Assembly (NCBI GenBank): GCA_900542045.1
Contig: UQMI01000036.1
Coordinates: forward strand, 1-38,476
Origin: an uncultured Blautia sp.
GTDB lineage: Bacteria > Bacillota > Clostridia > Lachnospirales > Lachnospiraceae
Direction: 5' to 3'
Length of the DNA: 38,476 nt
Shown: positions 1 through 7,769 of the stretch, one piece after another
Position numbering within the stretch: position 1 is the stretch's first letter
Layout: each line of letters starts with the position of its first letter
Made by a program: the position numbers and the translations under genes
Notes under the pieces: generated by a model
Databases searched by the model: none
Seen by the model: only the letters and a program-made list of their open reading frames with translations
What the model was told of the DNA's origin: nothing

Positions 1-7
1 AAAAGAT

Positions 8-55
8 GCTGCCGCATCTATGATTTTCTAATCATTGATGCGACAGCCCCTTTTT
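8..55. terminator. Bidirectional terminator after the ROK gene
   Basis: Arms 8-18 and 37-47 pair (one G-T mismatch), and an inner ATGATT/AATCAT stem extends the hairpin. The plus side continues into CCCC and five T (51-55). The minus side ends in a short interrupted T tract (positions 1-4 are A on the plus strand). It would end the ROK transcript and any plus-strand transcript entering from the left. Confidence 0.75.
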
Positions 56-92
56 GTACGAAAGAAAAACAGAATGAAATGTTTTGATTTTT

Positions 93-1226
93 TCAGATGC
101 TTTTCAGAAATTCATCCACCAGCTGCAGGGCTGCGCCGGCTGCGGTTGCTTCAATCTTGTACTTGCACGGGAAAACGTAATCCCGGGAGGAATCGCCGAA
201 ACAGTCCTTCTGATCCACTTTGGCATAGAGTTCTTCCATGTGTTCTTCCATATGGGCCCCTACGTATCCGCCCAGGATGATGGGGGCGTCCAGCAGCATT
301 CTGGTATTGTGGATGGCCAGAGCCAGGTTTTCCAGATATTGATCCCAGACTTCCATGATCGCAGGAGTACCGGAATCCAGAAGCCGGAAAAATTCGGCCA
401 GATTTCCATCGGTGTGAGAGTCCAGAATGCCGGCGTTGCAGACGGTCTCCAGACAGCCTGTCTGACCGCAGTAGCATTTGGTCTGACCGGCCGGATGGAT
501 GAGCATGTGGCCAATCTCTCCGGAACGATTGTTATCTCCACTGTAAATGTGGTTGTCAATGATGATGGAACCGCCGATGTTATTGTTCAGATTGATATAG
601 ACTGCATTCCGGACAGAACGCCGGCTCCAGACCTCCGCAAAGCCGGCCACATAGGAGTCATGAAACATTTTCGTGCGGTAGGGAATATATCTGGTGATCT
701 CCGCCCGTGTCTTTCCGGTAAAATTGTGGGTTAGACCATAGATGACCTGCTCTCCGTCATCGGAAACCAGGCTGGGAACGGCTACGCCCACACCCAGCAG
801 TCTGTCGTCGGTGAGTTTGGCTTCTTCCTTGATTTCTTCCACCAATTCTCCGATCTTGCGCAGATAGGCATCGTTGTTAAGGTCAAATTTGATCCTGGTT
901 CTCCTGGAAAGGATCACATTTCCTGACAGATCCACGCATACGGCTGTCAGATGATTTCCGGTGATATATACCCCCAGAGCCATCTTTGCTTTTTTTCTAT
1001 AAGAGTAGGCGGCTGCGCTGCGGCCGCCGGTATTGATCTTGGATTTGGATTTTTTCAGCAGGTTCTGTTTTTCCAGATACTGCAGATTCTGTGTGACTGT
1101 TGGAAGACTTAACTCCAGCCGTACAACAATGTCCTGCTTGGATACCGGTTCATTATCTCTTACAAAATGATAGATCAGCTGTCTGTTCTGCGCTTTGATG
1201 TCGGCAGTGCTGCGGCTTTTCGACAT
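93..1226 (-). CDS. ROK-family transcriptional regulator
   Basis: Likely sugar-responsive repressor of the adjacent polyol genes (377 aa). Residues about 20-56 form a winged helix-turn-helix, followed by the conserved Gly-Arg turn (68-69). The rest is the ROK sugar-kinase-like fold. The ROK zinc motif is intact: GHM at 239-241 and Cys251, Cys253, Cys258. The N-terminal phosphate loop of true ROK kinases (D-x-G-G-T) is degenerate (GVYITGNHL), as usual in XylR/NagC-type regulators that bind but do not phosphorylate sugar. It is divergent from the dehydrogenase at 1465, with back-to-back promoters between them, which fits local control. The effector is unknown; a ketose or polyol is inferred from the neighbours. 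Confidence 0.9.
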   Translation of the reverse strand: MSKSRSTADIKAQNRQLIYHFVRDNEPVSKQDIVVRLELSLPTVTQNLQYLEKQNLLKKSKSKINTGGRSAAAYSYRKKAKMALGVYITGNHLTAVCVDLSGNVILSRRTRIKFDLNNDAYLRKIGELVEEIKEEAKLTDDRLLGVGVAVPSLVSDDGEQVIYGLTHNFTGKTRAEITRYIPYRTKMFHDSYVAGFAEVWSRRSVRNAVYINLNNNIGGSIIIDNHIYSGDNNRSGEIGHMLIHPAGQTKCYCGQTGCLETVCNAGILDSHTDGNLAEFFRLLDSGTPAIMEVWDQYLENLALAIHNTRMLLDAPIILGGYVGAHMEEHMEELYAKVDQKDCFGDSSRDYVFPCKYKIEATAAGAALQLVDEFLKSI

Positions 1227-1343
1227 TTTGAATTCCTCCTTGTTTTGATCTGGACAGACACCGGAAGATTTCCGCGGTCTGTATCTTGCTTCTGGTGCTG
1301 CCGGATCTCCGATACAGCCGGCAGTCAGAAGTTCTTTTGTAGT

Positions 1344-1371
1344 ATTATACCACAGAAACCATTTTTGTAAA
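1344..1371 (-). promoter_or_regulatory. Promoter of the ROK regulator gene
   Basis: Read on the minus strand: -35 TTTACA (plus 1366-1371), 16-bp spacer, -10 TATAAT (plus 1344-1349). It points at the ROK start codon, about 118 bases away. Confidence 0.65.
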
Positions 1372-1376
1372 AGTAT

Positions 1377-1430
1377 TTTATAAAAGTATTGACAAAAACT
1401 GAAAAGTAAATATAATAAGATTTATAAAAG
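1377..1430. promoter_or_regulatory. Paired TTTATAAAAG candidate operators
   Basis: The 10-mer TTTATAAAAG occurs at 1377-1386 and again at 1421-1430, 44 bp apart (about four helical turns). The copies bracket the plus-strand promoter: one lies just upstream of both -35 elements, the other at the expected transcription start. This is a plausible binding arrangement for the adjacent ROK repressor. The link to ROK is inference. Confidence 0.4.
1389..1416 (+). promoter_or_regulatory. Strong promoter of the polyol operon
   Basis: TTGACA (1389-1394), 16-bp spacer, TATAAT (1411-1416): both hexamers are consensus. It drives the zinc dehydrogenase at 1465 and probably the SDR behind it. Confidence 0.85.
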
Positions 1431-1464
1431 ATGTTTTAATAAGTGACAGGAAGGAGAAAGTATT

Positions 1465-2538
1465 ATGGGCGAATTGCCGAAGACAATGAAAGCATTAGTG
1501 GCGTATGATAAAGGTGATTACCGGTATGAGCCGGAATATCCGGTTCCGGAATGCGGACCCGATGAGATTATCATCAAAACAGAAGGCTGCGGAGTCTGCG
1601 CCGGTGATCTGAAATGTTATCACGGAAATTCCACATGGGGAGATGAGACCCATGAGAAATGGGTGCGTCCGCCGTTTATTCCCGGACATGAGTTCCTGGG
1701 ACATGTGGTGGAGAAAGGCGCCAACGTGACCGAATATAATATCGGCGACCGTATTATTGCGGATCAGATCGTTCCCTGCGGCCAGTGCAAATTCTGTAAG
1801 ACCGGCAGATACTGGATGTGTCAGCCCCATGCCACATTTGGATTCCAGAAAGAGAATAACGGAGGTATGGCGGAGTATGTACGTTATCCCAAGACAGCGG
1901 TGCTGCACCGTGTGCCGGAAGATATGCCTCTGGAGAAAGCGCTTCTGATCGAACCGTATTCCTGTGCAAAGCATGCTGTAGACCGTGCGCAGATCACAGT
2001 GGAAGATGTGGTGGTGATCTCCGGAGCGGGAACTCTGGGACTGGGAATGATCACATATGCCAGAATGATGAATCCTGCAAAGCTGATCGTACTGGATATG
2101 AAGGATGAGCGTCTGGAAAAGGCAAAAGAATTCGGAGCAGATCTGGTAATGAATCCTGGCAAGATGGACGTGATCAAAGCCATTCAGGATCTGACGGATG
2201 GATACGGATGCGATATTTATATCGAAGCGACCGGACATCCCTCCAGCGTGGTACAGGGGCTTCAGGTGATCCGTAAGTTGGGACGCTTCGTGGAATTCAG
2301 CGTATTTGCAGAACCGACCACAGTGGACTGGACATTGATCGGAGATAACAAAGAACTGGATGTGCTGGGATCTCATCTGAGTCCGTACTGTTATCCGTTT
2401 GTAATTGAGAATATTGCCAATGGCAATCTGAAGACAGACGGTGTTGTAAGCCGGTATTTCACTGTGGATCAGTGGGAAGAAGCATTTGATTATGCAACTG
2501 GCAAATATGGTGATTTTAAGGTGGCAATCAAATTCTGA
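1465..2538 (+). CDS. Zinc-dependent polyol dehydrogenase (erythritol/threitol DH-like)
   Basis: Medium-chain zinc dehydrogenase (357 aa), expected to oxidise an alditol to a ketose with NAD(P)+ in the cytoplasm. Catalytic zinc ligands are Cys45 (GVCAGD) and His75-Glu76 (GHEF). The structural zinc lobe Cys105, 108, 111, 119 is complete. The Rossmann motif GAGTLGLG lies at 187-194. The GVCAGD motif and other remembered stretches resemble proteins annotated as erythritol/L-threitol dehydrogenases. The same Pfam class (PF00107) contains the D-altritol to D-tagatose enzyme of Agrobacterium. RBS AGGAGA is 7 bases before this ATG, preferred over Met8. It is the first gene after the promoter at 1389. 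The substrate is unproven; a tetritol, pentitol or hexitol is possible. Confidence 0.85.
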   Translation: MGELPKTMKALVAYDKGDYRYEPEYPVPECGPDEIIIKTEGCGVCAGDLKCYHGNSTWGDETHEKWVRPPFIPGHEFLGHVVEKGANVTEYNIGDRIIADQIVPCGQCKFCKTGRYWMCQPHATFGFQKENNGGMAEYVRYPKTAVLHRVPEDMPLEKALLIEPYSCAKHAVDRAQITVEDVVVISGAGTLGLGMITYARMMNPAKLIVLDMKDERLEKAKEFGADLVMNPGKMDVIKAIQDLTDGYGCDIYIEATGHPSSVVQGLQVIRKLGRFVEFSVFAEPTTVDWTLIGDNKELDVLGSHLSPYCYPFVIENIANGNLKTDGVVSRYFTVDQWEEAFDYATGKYGDFKVAIKF

Positions 2539-2542
2539 GATA

Positions 2543-2560
2543 CCGGGGGTGAAAGCCCGG
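2543..2560 (+). other. Intercistronic hairpin
   Basis: CCGGG (2543-2547) pairs with CCCGG (2556-2560) in the 106-bp gap before the SDR gene. No T tract follows, so it is more likely an mRNA-processing or stability element than a terminator. Confidence 0.3.
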
Positions 2561-2644
2561 GGCGTCTGGATTTTGGAATATCGAAGAATTTCGAAAAGAA
2601 TGATATAGGTGAATAAATTTTAAATAAAGAGGAGGATACAGGGA

Positions 2645-3409
2645 ATGAAAAAAGACATTTTTTCATTGAAAGGAAAGGTAACGATCGTTACCGGCGGCAA
2701 TCAGGGAATTGGAAAGGTGGTTGCCGGATATCTGGCAGATGCGGGATCTGATGTTGTGATCTTTGACCTGAATGATGCAACCAAGGTGGCAGAGGACATT
2801 GCGAAAGAATATGGTGTCCGCACAGCTGCTTATGTATGCGATGTGACAGATCCGAAGCAGGTGGAAGAGACCGTCGCTAAGGCTGCGGAGGATATGGGAA
2901 CACTGGATCTTCTGTTCAACAATGCGGGGATCTGCATCCATAAAGATGCTGTGGACTGTGAACCCGAAGACTGGCTGAAAGTCATCAATGTGAACCTGAA
3001 CGGTATTTTCTTCATGGCACAGGCTTTCGGAAAATATCTGATGGCAAACAACAAGACCGGAAATATTGTAAACACTGCTTCCATGTCCGGAACCATTGTA
3101 AATATTCCTCAGGGACAGGCTTCTTATAACTCTTCCAAAGCAGGTGTGGCTCATCTGACCAAATCCCTGGCTGTGGAATGGGCAACCAAGGGAATCCGTG
3201 TGAACTCCATCAGCCCGGGCTATATTAAAACAGAAATGACCGGAAATGTGAGACAGGATTGGCAGGATTTCTGGGTAAGCAGCATTCCGTTCAAGAGAAT
3301 GGGAACACCGGAAGAACTGGCCGGAGCTGTGATTTATCTGCTTTCGGATGCTTCCACTTATACCTCCGGTCTAGATATGATCATTGACGGATGCTTCACC
3401 ATTGTGTAA
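2645..3409 (+). CDS. SDR-family oxidoreductase (polyol/ketose type)
   Basis: Classical short-chain dehydrogenase/reductase (254 aa). The cofactor motif TGGNQGIG is at 16-23, NNAG at 92-95, and the catalytic set is Asn118, Ser146, Tyr161, Lys165. Asp41 after the second strand suggests NAD(H) preference. The closest remembered relatives are sorbose reductase and D-arabinitol dehydrogenase-type enzymes. It lies 106 bp after the zinc dehydrogenase with a strong RBS (AGAGGAGG, 9-base spacing), so both may be read from the promoter at 1389. It could interconvert a second polyol/ketose pair or recycle cofactor. Exact substrate unknown. Confidence 0.85.
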   Translation: MKKDIFSLKGKVTIVTGGNQGIGKVVAGYLADAGSDVVIFDLNDATKVAEDIAKEYGVRTAAYVCDVTDPKQVEETVAKAAEDMGTLDLLFNNAGICIHKDAVDCEPEDWLKVINVNLNGIFFMAQAFGKYLMANNKTGNIVNTASMSGTIVNIPQGQASYNSSKAGVAHLTKSLAVEWATKGIRVNSISPGYIKTEMTGNVRQDWQDFWVSSIPFKRMGTPEELAGAVIYLLSDASTYTSGLDMIIDGCFTIV

Positions 3410-3494
3410 AACGAATTTGGAGAATTATAGTCAAAGAACACAGAAAAGCTTTTGGAATTTCGTGAAAATTACCAACGTGCCAAACAGTTTCGTG

Positions 3495-3543
3495 TTGTGC
3501 ATAAATGCTAAATTATGCTAATACTCAGGGTAAATATGCACAA
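3495..3543. promoter_or_regulatory. Imperfect 12-bp inverted repeat, candidate operator
   Basis: TTGTGCATAAAT (3495-3506) and AAATATGCACAA (3532-3543) are reverse complements at 10 of 12 positions, separated by 25 bp. Together with a related pair at 3611-3650 they occupy much of the gap before the importer. No gene is visible in 3410-3769. Confidence 0.35.
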
Positions 3544-3610
3544 TTAGAGTGATCGTGGTGAGCAAGTTTGAATTCGCTATAAAAGAATAATCCAGAATAG
3601 TTGTGAAAGA

Positions 3611-3650
3611 TGCATAAATTGTCAAGAAATAAACGAAATATTTTTATGCA
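3611..3650. promoter_or_regulatory. Second TGCATAAA inverted pair
   Basis: TGCATAAA (3611-3618) and its reverse complement TTTATGCA (3643-3650) lie immediately upstream of the -35 of the importer promoter. The half-site is shared with the pair at 3495-3543, so both could bind the same unknown regulator. Confidence 0.35.
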
Positions 3651-3656
3651 ATTATA

Positions 3657-3685
3657 TTGACTTGGGTGAGAAAGTATGCTATAGT
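3657..3685 (+). promoter_or_regulatory. Promoter of the sugar ABC importer
   Basis: TTGACT (3657-3662), 17-bp spacer, TATAGT (3680-3685). The start of transcription should fall near 3692, giving a leader of about 78 bases before the lipoprotein gene. Confidence 0.75.
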
Positions 3686-3769
3686 ATAAAACGTACTAAA
3701 TGATAATAAATGAAAGTGGATGATAACATTTGGTACATGGAAAGAAGGAGAAAGAAAGGAGATAACTAC

Positions 3770-4972
3770 ATGAAGAAAAAAGTATTGGCAGTATTACTTG
3801 GAGCAGCTATGGTATCCACAATGCTGGCAGGATGCGGCGGCGGATCCAGCAGTGATTCTTCATCATCCGACACCACAGCAGAAGAAACCGAGGCAGCATC
3901 CGAAGACGATGCGGCAGCAACAGAGGACACAGCAACAGAGGACACAGCGACAGAGGATACTTCTTCCGATGAGACAGCAGCTTCCGGCGATGTGAACGTT
4001 GGCTTTGCCATCAAGACTCAGAACGGACCATACTTCGTAAAATTAGTAGAAGAAGTACAGCGTCTGTGTGAAGAAAAAGGCTGGAACTGCACGGTACTGA
4101 CAGCTGATGAGGATATTACAAAAGAGGCTGAAAATATTGAAACCTTTATTACACAGGGAATGGATGTTATTTTCCTTGACAGTATCGATCCGGATGCATG
4201 TATCCCGAGCATCGATGCAGCTGCAGAAGCAGGCATTCCTTTGATCAACCTTGACTCCGGTGTAAACGGCGGCGATTATGTAACCACAGTTTACTCTGAC
4301 AATAAAGAGAACGGAAGACTTTCCGGTCTGGCTTATGCAGAATGGCTGGAAGCAAACGGCAAGGGCGAGGAAGAGATCATCTCTATTCTGGTCAGCGGCG
4401 CAAAAGGTAACGTAGCAGGACAGGAAAGAAGAATGGGTCTGTTCGCAGGTATCGTTCAGGGAAGAACTGGATGTACGGAAGACGAAGCATGGACCGCTTC
4501 TCAGGAGATCGAAGATCAGATTACAGCTAATGGTTCCGCTGAATATGCAGATGCCAACTTCAGAATCGTTGGTCAGGGCTGGGGCAGCTGGCTGGAAGAA
4601 GAAGGCCTGACTGCAACAGAAGACTTCATTACTGCTAACCCGGATGTTAACTGTATCCTTGGTGAGAATGACCAGATGCTGTTCGGTGCTAAGACTGCTC
4701 TGGAAAATGCAGGCCTGACAGGTGTTGCTCTGGTAGCAGGCGCTGACGGCGCACAGGCAGCATTCGACCTGATCAAAGTAAATGATACAGAAGATAACCC
4801 ATACATCGTATCTGGTCTGAACAGCCCGGTACTGGTTGCTGAAGGCGGCGTAGATATCGCAGAACAGCTGATCAATGGAGCTTCCTGGGATGATTTTGAA
4901 CAGATTACTCTGACTGAGGCTGCTGGTGTTACAAAAGAAAACGTTGATGAATATTATGATTTAGGCTTCTAA
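3770..4972 (+). CDS. Sugar ABC transporter substrate-binding lipoprotein
   Basis: Extracellular binding protein (400 aa) of the ribose/galactose family (periplasmic binding protein type 1 fold), delivering a sugar or polyol to the permease at 6664. Residues 1-21 are a lipoprotein signal with lipobox LAGC, so Cys22 is lipidated. A low-complexity Ser/Asp/Glu/Thr linker (about 23-80) tethers the binding domain, which starts near NVGFAIKTQNGPYF. A start at 3710 would add 20 residues in front of the signal; this ATG has RBS AAAGGAG 8 bases upstream and gives a proper signal peptide. Related binding proteins guided discovery of altritol and galactitol pathways in Agrobacterium. The ligand here is inferred only. 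Confidence 0.92.
   Translation: MKKKVLAVLLGAAMVSTMLAGCGGGSSSDSSSSDTTAEETEAASEDDAAATEDTATEDTATEDTSSDETAASGDVNVGFAIKTQNGPYFVKLVEEVQRLCEEKGWNCTVLTADEDITKEAENIETFITQGMDVIFLDSIDPDACIPSIDAAAEAGIPLINLDSGVNGGDYVTTVYSDNKENGRLSGLAYAEWLEANGKGEEEIISILVSGAKGNVAGQERRMGLFAGIVQGRTGCTEDEAWTASQEIEDQITANGSAEYADANFRIVGQGWGSWLEEEGLTATEDFITANPDVNCILGENDQMLFGAKTALENAGLTGVALVAGADGAQAAFDLIKVNDTEDNPYIVSGLNSPVLVAEGGVDIAEQLINGASWDDFEQITLTEAAGVTKENVDEYYDLGF
3917..3961 (+). repeat. Three 15-bp tandem repeats in the lipoprotein linker
   Basis: Copies start at 3917, 3932 and 3947 (GCAACAGAGGACACA, the last diverged) and encode an Ala-Thr-Glu-Asp-Thr repeat in the tether of the binding protein. Copy number could vary by slippage without disturbing the frame. 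Confidence 0.8.
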
Positions 4973-4997
4973 ATCGGCAGTTTAGTTGTATTGTGCT

Positions 4998-5016
4998 TGC
5001 CGCATCCGCTGCGGCA
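4998..5016 (+). other. Hairpin 1 between lipoprotein and ATPase genes
   Basis: TGCCGCA (4998-5004) and TGCGGCA (5010-5016) form a perfect 7-bp stem with a 5-base loop, and no T tract follows. Together with the hairpin at 5071-5104 it probably protects the 3' end of the lipoprotein message or causes partial termination. Confidence 0.5.
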
Positions 5017-5070
5017 GTATAAGATGTGTGTCTGAGGATACATATTTAAATCAATGATTTAGGCATAAGA

Positions 5071-5104
5071 ATAGGCAAGGTTCCTCAAAAAGGGCCTTGC
5101 CTAT
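5071..5104 (+). other. Hairpin 2 between lipoprotein and ATPase genes
   Basis: ATAGGCAAGG (5071-5080) pairs perfectly with CCTTGCCTAT (5095-5104). Without a U tract it is a stabilising or attenuating hairpin, typical where a binding protein must be made in excess over its ATPase and permease. Confidence 0.55.
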
Positions 5105-5162
5105 ATAAAAGAAAGGCCGAAAATTCGCCGATTTAAGTATAGGACTGTTTGGAGGAGAAGGC

Positions 5163-6659
5163 ATGCAAGAGACGAAGTACAGATTGGAAATGCGAAATAT
5201 CACGAAACGTTTCGGTGGTGTACAGGCACTGTCGAATGTTTCCTTACAGGTGAAACCACAGGAGATACATGCCCTTATTGGAGAAAACGGCGCCGGAAAG
5301 TCCACACTGATGAAGATCCTGTCCGGTGCCTACAAGAAAGATGCCGGTGAGATCCTGATCGATGGAAAACCGGTTACGATCAATAATCCCAAGGATGCAA
5401 AGAATCTGGGAATCGCAATTATTTATCAGGAGTTCATGCTGGCACCGGATCTGACGGTGGCAGAAAATATTTATATTGACCAGCTGGCAGCAGGCAAGGC
5501 TGTCATTAACTGGAAAGAATTGCGGAGAAAAGCAAAAGAACAGCTGCAGAAGCTGGGATTTGATGATATTTCTCCCACAACTAAAGTCGGAAATTTAAGC
5601 GTAGCCTATCAGCAGGTAGTGGAGATCTGCAAGAACCTGACCAGAAACGCAAAAGTGCTGGTACTGGATGAGCCTACTGCAGTGCTGACATTCTCGGAGA
5701 TCCAGAAACTGTTTGAGATCATTCGGAAACTGAGAGATGAAGGCGTTAGCATTATTTATATTTCCCATCGTCTGGAGGAACTCTTCGAACTGAGCGACCG
5801 CATCACGGTTCTGAAGGATGGTGGATATGTGGGAACTGTGGATACAGATTCCATTGACAAAAACAAACTGGTAACCATGATGGTTGGCCGTGAGATGAGC
5901 CAGATGTTCCCGGAGAGACATGCCAAGATCGGGGATGAGATCCTGCGGGTGGAACACCTCAATGCCGGACCAATGGTACAGGATGTGAGCTTTTCTGTAA
6001 AAGCCGGCGAAGTACTGGGCTTTTCCGGTCTGGTGGGAGCCGGACGTACAGAGACCATGCGGGCATTGTTCGGTGCGGATAAGAAGACCTCCGGCAAGAT
6101 TATTTACTTCGGCAAGGAAGTGAATTTCCGGAATCCCAAAGAGTCCATATCGAATGGATTCGGTATGCTGCCGGAGAACAGAAAGGAACAGGGACTTCTG
6201 TTGAAGCAGAGTATCCGTATGAACACAACTTTGACCGTGCTGCATAAAAAGATCACAAAAATGGGCGTGATCAATCATCATAAAGAAAAAGAATATGTGA
6301 AAGAGCTGCTGGCCCGGATTGCCACCAAATATGGCAGCACTGAGGATAACGCAGACAGCTTATCCGGTGGTAACCAGCAGAAAGTTGCCCTGGCAAAATG
6401 GGTGGCTGCTGACTGTAAATGCATCGTGTTTGATGAACCTACCCGAGGCGTAGACGTAGGCGCCAAAGTGGAGATTTACAACATCATCAATAAGCTGGCG
6501 GAAAGCGGTGTAGGTATTATCATGATCTCATCGGAAATGACCGAGATTATCGGTATGTGTGACCGGGCCATTGTAATGCGCCAGGGACAGATCACCGGTG
6601 AGTTCAGCAAAAAAGAAATCAGTGAAAACAGCATGATTAAAGCGGCAATGGGGGTATAG
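5163..6659 (+). CDS. Sugar ABC transporter ATPase (RbsA/MglA type, double domain)
   Basis: Fused two-domain ATPase (498 aa) powering the carbohydrate importer (CUT2 family). Domain 1 has Walker A GENGAGKST (40-48), signature LSVAYQQ (145-151) and Walker B VLVLDEPTA (165-173). Domain 2 has a degenerate Walker A GLVGAGRTE (289-297), signature LSGGNQQ (400-406) and DEPTRG (424-429). The degenerate second P-loop is normal for this family and implies a single main hydrolytic site. RBS GGAGG lies about 7 bases upstream. The permease follows after 4 bases, so the two are translationally coupled. Confidence 0.93.
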   Translation: MQETKYRLEMRNITKRFGGVQALSNVSLQVKPQEIHALIGENGAGKSTLMKILSGAYKKDAGEILIDGKPVTINNPKDAKNLGIAIIYQEFMLAPDLTVAENIYIDQLAAGKAVINWKELRRKAKEQLQKLGFDDISPTTKVGNLSVAYQQVVEICKNLTRNAKVLVLDEPTAVLTFSEIQKLFEIIRKLRDEGVSIIYISHRLEELFELSDRITVLKDGGYVGTVDTDSIDKNKLVTMMVGREMSQMFPERHAKIGDEILRVEHLNAGPMVQDVSFSVKAGEVLGFSGLVGAGRTETMRALFGADKKTSGKIIYFGKEVNFRNPKESISNGFGMLPENRKEQGLLLKQSIRMNTTLTVLHKKITKMGVINHHKEKEYVKELLARIATKYGSTEDNADSLSGGNQQKVALAKWVAADCKCIVFDEPTRGVDVGAKVEIYNIINKLAESGVGIIMISSEMTEIIGMCDRAIVMRQGQITGEFSKKEISENSMIKAAMGV

Positions 6660-6663
6660 GCAA

Positions 6664-7614
6664 ATGAAGAAAAAAGTCAATATAAAAAATATTTTGATTC
6701 AAAATAATACATATCTGATCTTCCTGGCACTGTTTATTGTCTGTGCAGTAATTTCAGACAGTTTCTTAACCGTAATGAATATTCGAAACATCGCGCTGCA
6801 GCAGGCAGGTCCCATTTGTGTTGTTTTGGGTATGTTGTTTGTTATTCTGACAGGCGGTATTGATCTGTCCGTAGGCTCTCTGATGGCGCTGGGCGCATCT
6901 TCTACAGCATGGCTGATCGTAAACCAGAATATGCACTTTATATTGGCTATGATCATTGCCCTGATCATTGGCCTGCTCTGTGGTACCTTTACCGGAATCC
7001 TGGTTGCATACGCAAACTTCCAGGGATTCGTAGCATCCCTGTCCATGATGACGATTGCCAGAGGTTTGGCTTTGGTAATTACCAACGGCAGTCCTATTAA
7101 AATGGAACCAGGTACGCTGAATTCTCTGGTAAACAAAGATTATGGATATCCGATTCTTATCATTATCCTGGTTGTTATCATTGCATTGGTATTAGTGCAG
7201 AAATTCACCGCTTATGGCCGTATTGTTATCGCTCTTGGTAGTAATATCAAAGCCGTAGAACTGGCTGGTATCCGTGTGAAGAAATATCTGGTATCTGTAT
7301 ATACCTTGTCTGGTGTTCTTGCTGTATTGGGAGGTATCTTTATCGCAGCCCGTGCTTCAACAGGTAGTGGTACGATCAGCGAAGGTCAGGAACTGGATGC
7401 CATCGCAGGATGTGTTATCGGCGGCGCCAGTCTGGCAGGTGGTAAAGGTGAAGTATTCAAAGCTGTGATCGGTGCTCTGGTTCTGGCTTTGATCAGTAAT
7501 ATCATGAACCTGATGGCTGTGCCTGCATATCCGCAGGATATCATCAAAGGTTTCATCATTATCGTAGCTGTATTGCTGCAGATTGTTACGGATAAGGCAG
7601 ACAGGACTGTATAA
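6664..7614 (+). CDS. Sugar ABC transporter permease (RbsC type)
   Basis: Membrane permease (316 aa) of the same importer, almost entirely hydrophobic with about 8-10 predicted membrane segments. The conserved loop GGIDLSVGS follows the second segment, and the late GGASLAGGKG region is typical of RbsC/XylH proteins that contact the ATPase. Only one permease gene is present, as expected for homodimeric CUT2 systems. It has a weak G-rich RBS inside the end of the ATPase gene, consistent with coupled translation. A terminator-like hairpin follows at 7653. Confidence 0.92.
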   Translation: MKKKVNIKNILIQNNTYLIFLALFIVCAVISDSFLTVMNIRNIALQQAGPICVVLGMLFVILTGGIDLSVGSLMALGASSTAWLIVNQNMHFILAMIIALIIGLLCGTFTGILVAYANFQGFVASLSMMTIARGLALVITNGSPIKMEPGTLNSLVNKDYGYPILIIILVVIIALVLVQKFTAYGRIVIALGSNIKAVELAGIRVKKYLVSVYTLSGVLAVLGGIFIAARASTGSGTISEGQELDAIAGCVIGGASLAGGKGEVFKAVIGALVLALISNIMNLMAVPAYPQDIIKGFIIIVAVLLQIVTDKADRTV

Positions 7615-7652
7615 TGCAGCGGAAGTTGTAATATTGCTGTTTGACAATGTGG

Positions 7653-7686
7653 AAAGGTGGGGGATTCCTGGAATGCTCCACCTTTT
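7653..7686 (+). terminator. Terminator-like hairpin after the importer genes
   Basis: AAAGGTGG (7653-7660) pairs with CCACCTTT (7678-7685), with additional inner pairing across one mismatch. The T tract is short (four, partly in the stem), so termination is probably partial. A new promoter follows at 7697. Confidence 0.55.
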
Positions 7687-7696
7687 ACATTCTATA

Positions 7697-7705
7697 TGAT
7701 ATAAT
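7697..7705 (+). promoter_or_regulatory. Extended -10 promoter before the aldolase gene
   Basis: TGATATAAT (7697-7705) is a perfect TGnTATAAT extended -10. There is no good -35 at 17 bp, as is common with extended -10 promoters. It would let the catabolic genes 7770-13638 be expressed apart from the importer. Confidence 0.55.
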
Positions 7706-7769
7706 AGAATGGTATTGGGCGGGTTGAATTTGAAGTCCGTGAAACACGGCAGAACGGAGGAATTTGAAA

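Noticed and set aside
3682..3698. CcpA cre site or operator AGTA..TACT at the importer start
   Set aside because: The match to the cre consensus lacks key positions, and the palindrome is only 4 bp per arm.
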